From assembly GCA_028696945.1 (NCBI GenBank), contig JAQVGD010000014.1, positions 1-32,676 of the forward strand: a DNA stretch of 32,676 nt. Direction: 5' to 3'. Below the pieces are notes generated by a model, which saw only the letters and a list, made by a program, of their open reading frames with translations, did not search any database and was not told where the DNA came from. This stretch comes from Lutibacter sp. Lineage in GTDB: Bacteria; Bacteroidota; Bacteroidia; Flavobacteriales; Flavobacteriaceae. Positions 32,401 to 32,676 of the stretch are shown one piece after another (within the stretch, counting starts at the first letter, position 1; each line of letters opens with the position of its first letter). Position numbers and translations under genes: made by a program.

Positions 32401-32676
32401 TAAAAGTTGTGGATATAGGGCCTGGAGATATTGGTACAATTAATAGCTGGAGTCTTGAAATTTGTGGAGTGCTTATTACAAATATTGATGACGATGACAA
32501 TGATGGTGTTAAAAACGACGAAGATTTATGTCCAAATACAACACCAGGCGCTTTGGTTGATGCATCAGGCTGCTTTACTTTATTGGCAAATAATTTTACG
32601 GTGGAAACAATCAGTGAAACCTGTCTAGGCAAAAACAATGGGCAGATTAAAATTACGGCGCAATCTTCATTAAATT
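29451..32676 (+). CDS. Secreted reprolysin-like metzincin protease with FN3 and P-domain (runs off window)
   Basis: The first 1,075 residues of a large exported zinc protease, open to the window edge. The signal peptide is MKQRYKKRFLLTLSFCLLIF followed by AVSA/Q, cut after about residue 24. A propeptide-like region to about 200 precedes the catalytic domain with HEMGHQYGANH (zinc ligands H358, H362, H368, base E359) and Met-turn IMSYAG at 397. Then come beta-sandwich repeats, an FN3 domain (about 773-862), a proprotein-convertase P-domain (about 865-1005, EWVGDLDLTLISPSG) and a Ca-binding DDDDNDGVKNDEDLCP repeat near 1011. Such proteins normally end in a type IX secretion sorting domain, not visible here. 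The start at 29451 is fixed by the signal peptide. Two 88-bp leader copies sit directly upstream. Confidence 0.92.
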   Translation, partial: MKQRYKKRFLLTLSFCLLIFAVSAQNSDDLWSKSNSLQKSNSKKLARKSIPNKFESYELNLNQLKSKLNKAPKRKENLDKSSTVLSFPNENGKLEKYQIFEASIMEEGLQKEYPNIRSYVGKGVDNPGSVIRFSITSLGLHAMVLRNEEGSVYIDPTTENSNSYMVYSSKSLPSIEPFECKFDEVNTSQKTSATTAAAKSDNANDGKLRTFRLAIATTGEYSQFHLNRQNISSLAPDTEKKAAVLSAIVTTMTRVNGIFERDVSLTMQLVANNTEIIFLDAATDGFTNNDSSKLIEESQTIINSVIGAANYDIGHTFSTGGGGLATLNAACNTSYKAKGITGSYSPIGDAYDIDYVSHEMGHQYGANHTFNGDAGNCAGGNRNLGTAVEPGSGSTIMSYAGLCAPQNVQNDADAYFHLVSIREMWSNISAGNSTCAAISVTGNNAPTLNDIPNYTIPKSTPFVLNANASDSNGDSLTYTWEQLDTEIAIHPLVSTATGGPAFRSIMPSVSPKRYFPDQKTVNLGNLSNTWEVLPSVGRTMKFGVNVRDNNSVGGQTASKETTVTVAGDTGPFKVTSQLTEVTWAVGTSQTITWDVANSNSVPVNCSFVNIILSIDGGLTFPITLASNISNDGSHDIIVPHIATTKARIKVEGSGNIFYSVNTKNITIQTSEFIMNFAAYSKNVCIPNNAVYTFTYNTFLEFNETTTFSATGNPAGSTVTFNPATATSDNTSVQVTISGINIVGNYDISIKGTSTSATKTTSINLGVYGATVNAPLLVSPANNEIDVLNPYYLNWNDDINATSYDVQISEDSGFGNILESANVNINTYTPQNLQLKTVYYWRVKSKNDCGESAFSSIFKFTTENEVCDTNTALNVPKDIPDYSAIGVSSTISITTNKIIRDVNVTVNITHEWVGDLDLTLISPSGKSVLLSSNNGDDGTGYSNTVFDDDALNPIRNGDAPFTGTFSPEGSLSNFYDEESFGLWTLKVVDIGPGDIGTINSWSLEICGVLITNIDDDDNDGVKNDEDLCPNTTPGALVDASGCFTLLANNFTVETISETCLGKNNGQIKITAQSSLN

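Overview
The window (about 32.7 kb, AT-rich) comes from a member of the Bacteroidota, almost certainly a Flavobacteriaceae-type marine or soil bacterium. The evidence is the gene content (fabF-acpP-purN-rnhA, mutS next to tatA, the serS/ribF/ksgA/mgtE block, a secreted metzincin with P-domain), starts mostly without Shine-Dalgarno sequences, and at least a dozen upstream regions with the Bacteroidota -7 promoter box TAnnTTTG. I cannot name a genus. No rRNA, tRNA or CRISPR array was seen.

Layout. 1-1941: fatty-acid synthesis (fabF partial, acpP) on minus, diverging from purN-rnhA on plus. 1977-3315: a CDP-alcohol phosphatidyltransferase and a SpoU-type RNA methyltransferase on minus. 3350-5167: a two-gene ATPase + RloB (TOPRIM-like) cassette with its own promoter, resembling an AbiL/RloAB abortive-infection module, lying between the methyltransferase and mutS. 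5381-8717: mutS and a TatA/B-type translocase subunit on plus, with degenerate short repeats around tatA. 8869-10446: an O-methyltransferase and an ECF sigma factor with a small soluble ZAS-like partner. 10771-13079: an overlapping M20 amidohydrolase-alanine racemase pair. 13450-13665: a decayed IS110-family transposase end. 13734-17888: a compact five-gene TetR-led oxidoreductase operon (TetR, NAD(P)-binding protein, nitroreductase, MDR reductase, YqhD-like alcohol dehydrogenase), probably an aldehyde/electrophile or quinone detoxification unit. A 14-bp perfect palindrome lies between it and divergent rlmF. 18961-20804: a strong bidirectional terminator, a tail-less SSB, a NUMOD4/HNH-like protein, a Bacteroidota intergenic repeat and a small zinc-finger protein. 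21283-29014: a long minus-strand housekeeping block (ribF, lipoprotein, serS, TPR protein, DUF4286, ksgA, mgtE) interrupted by tandem-repeat spacers. 29451-end: a large secreted metalloprotease running off the window.

The most unusual signal is an exactly 88-bp element present three times: once directly before the zinc-finger gene, and twice in tandem before the metalloprotease gene 9 kb away. Each gene-proximal copy ends precisely at the gene's ATG. It carries a short upstream ORF, a small 5' stem, and mutually exclusive pairings of one TCTGT segment: either with an upstream ACAGA, or with the ACAGATG that contains the start codon. One compensatory change between copies supports the upstream pairing. 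I read it as a candidate, perhaps undescribed, translation-controlling RNA leader shared by unrelated genes.
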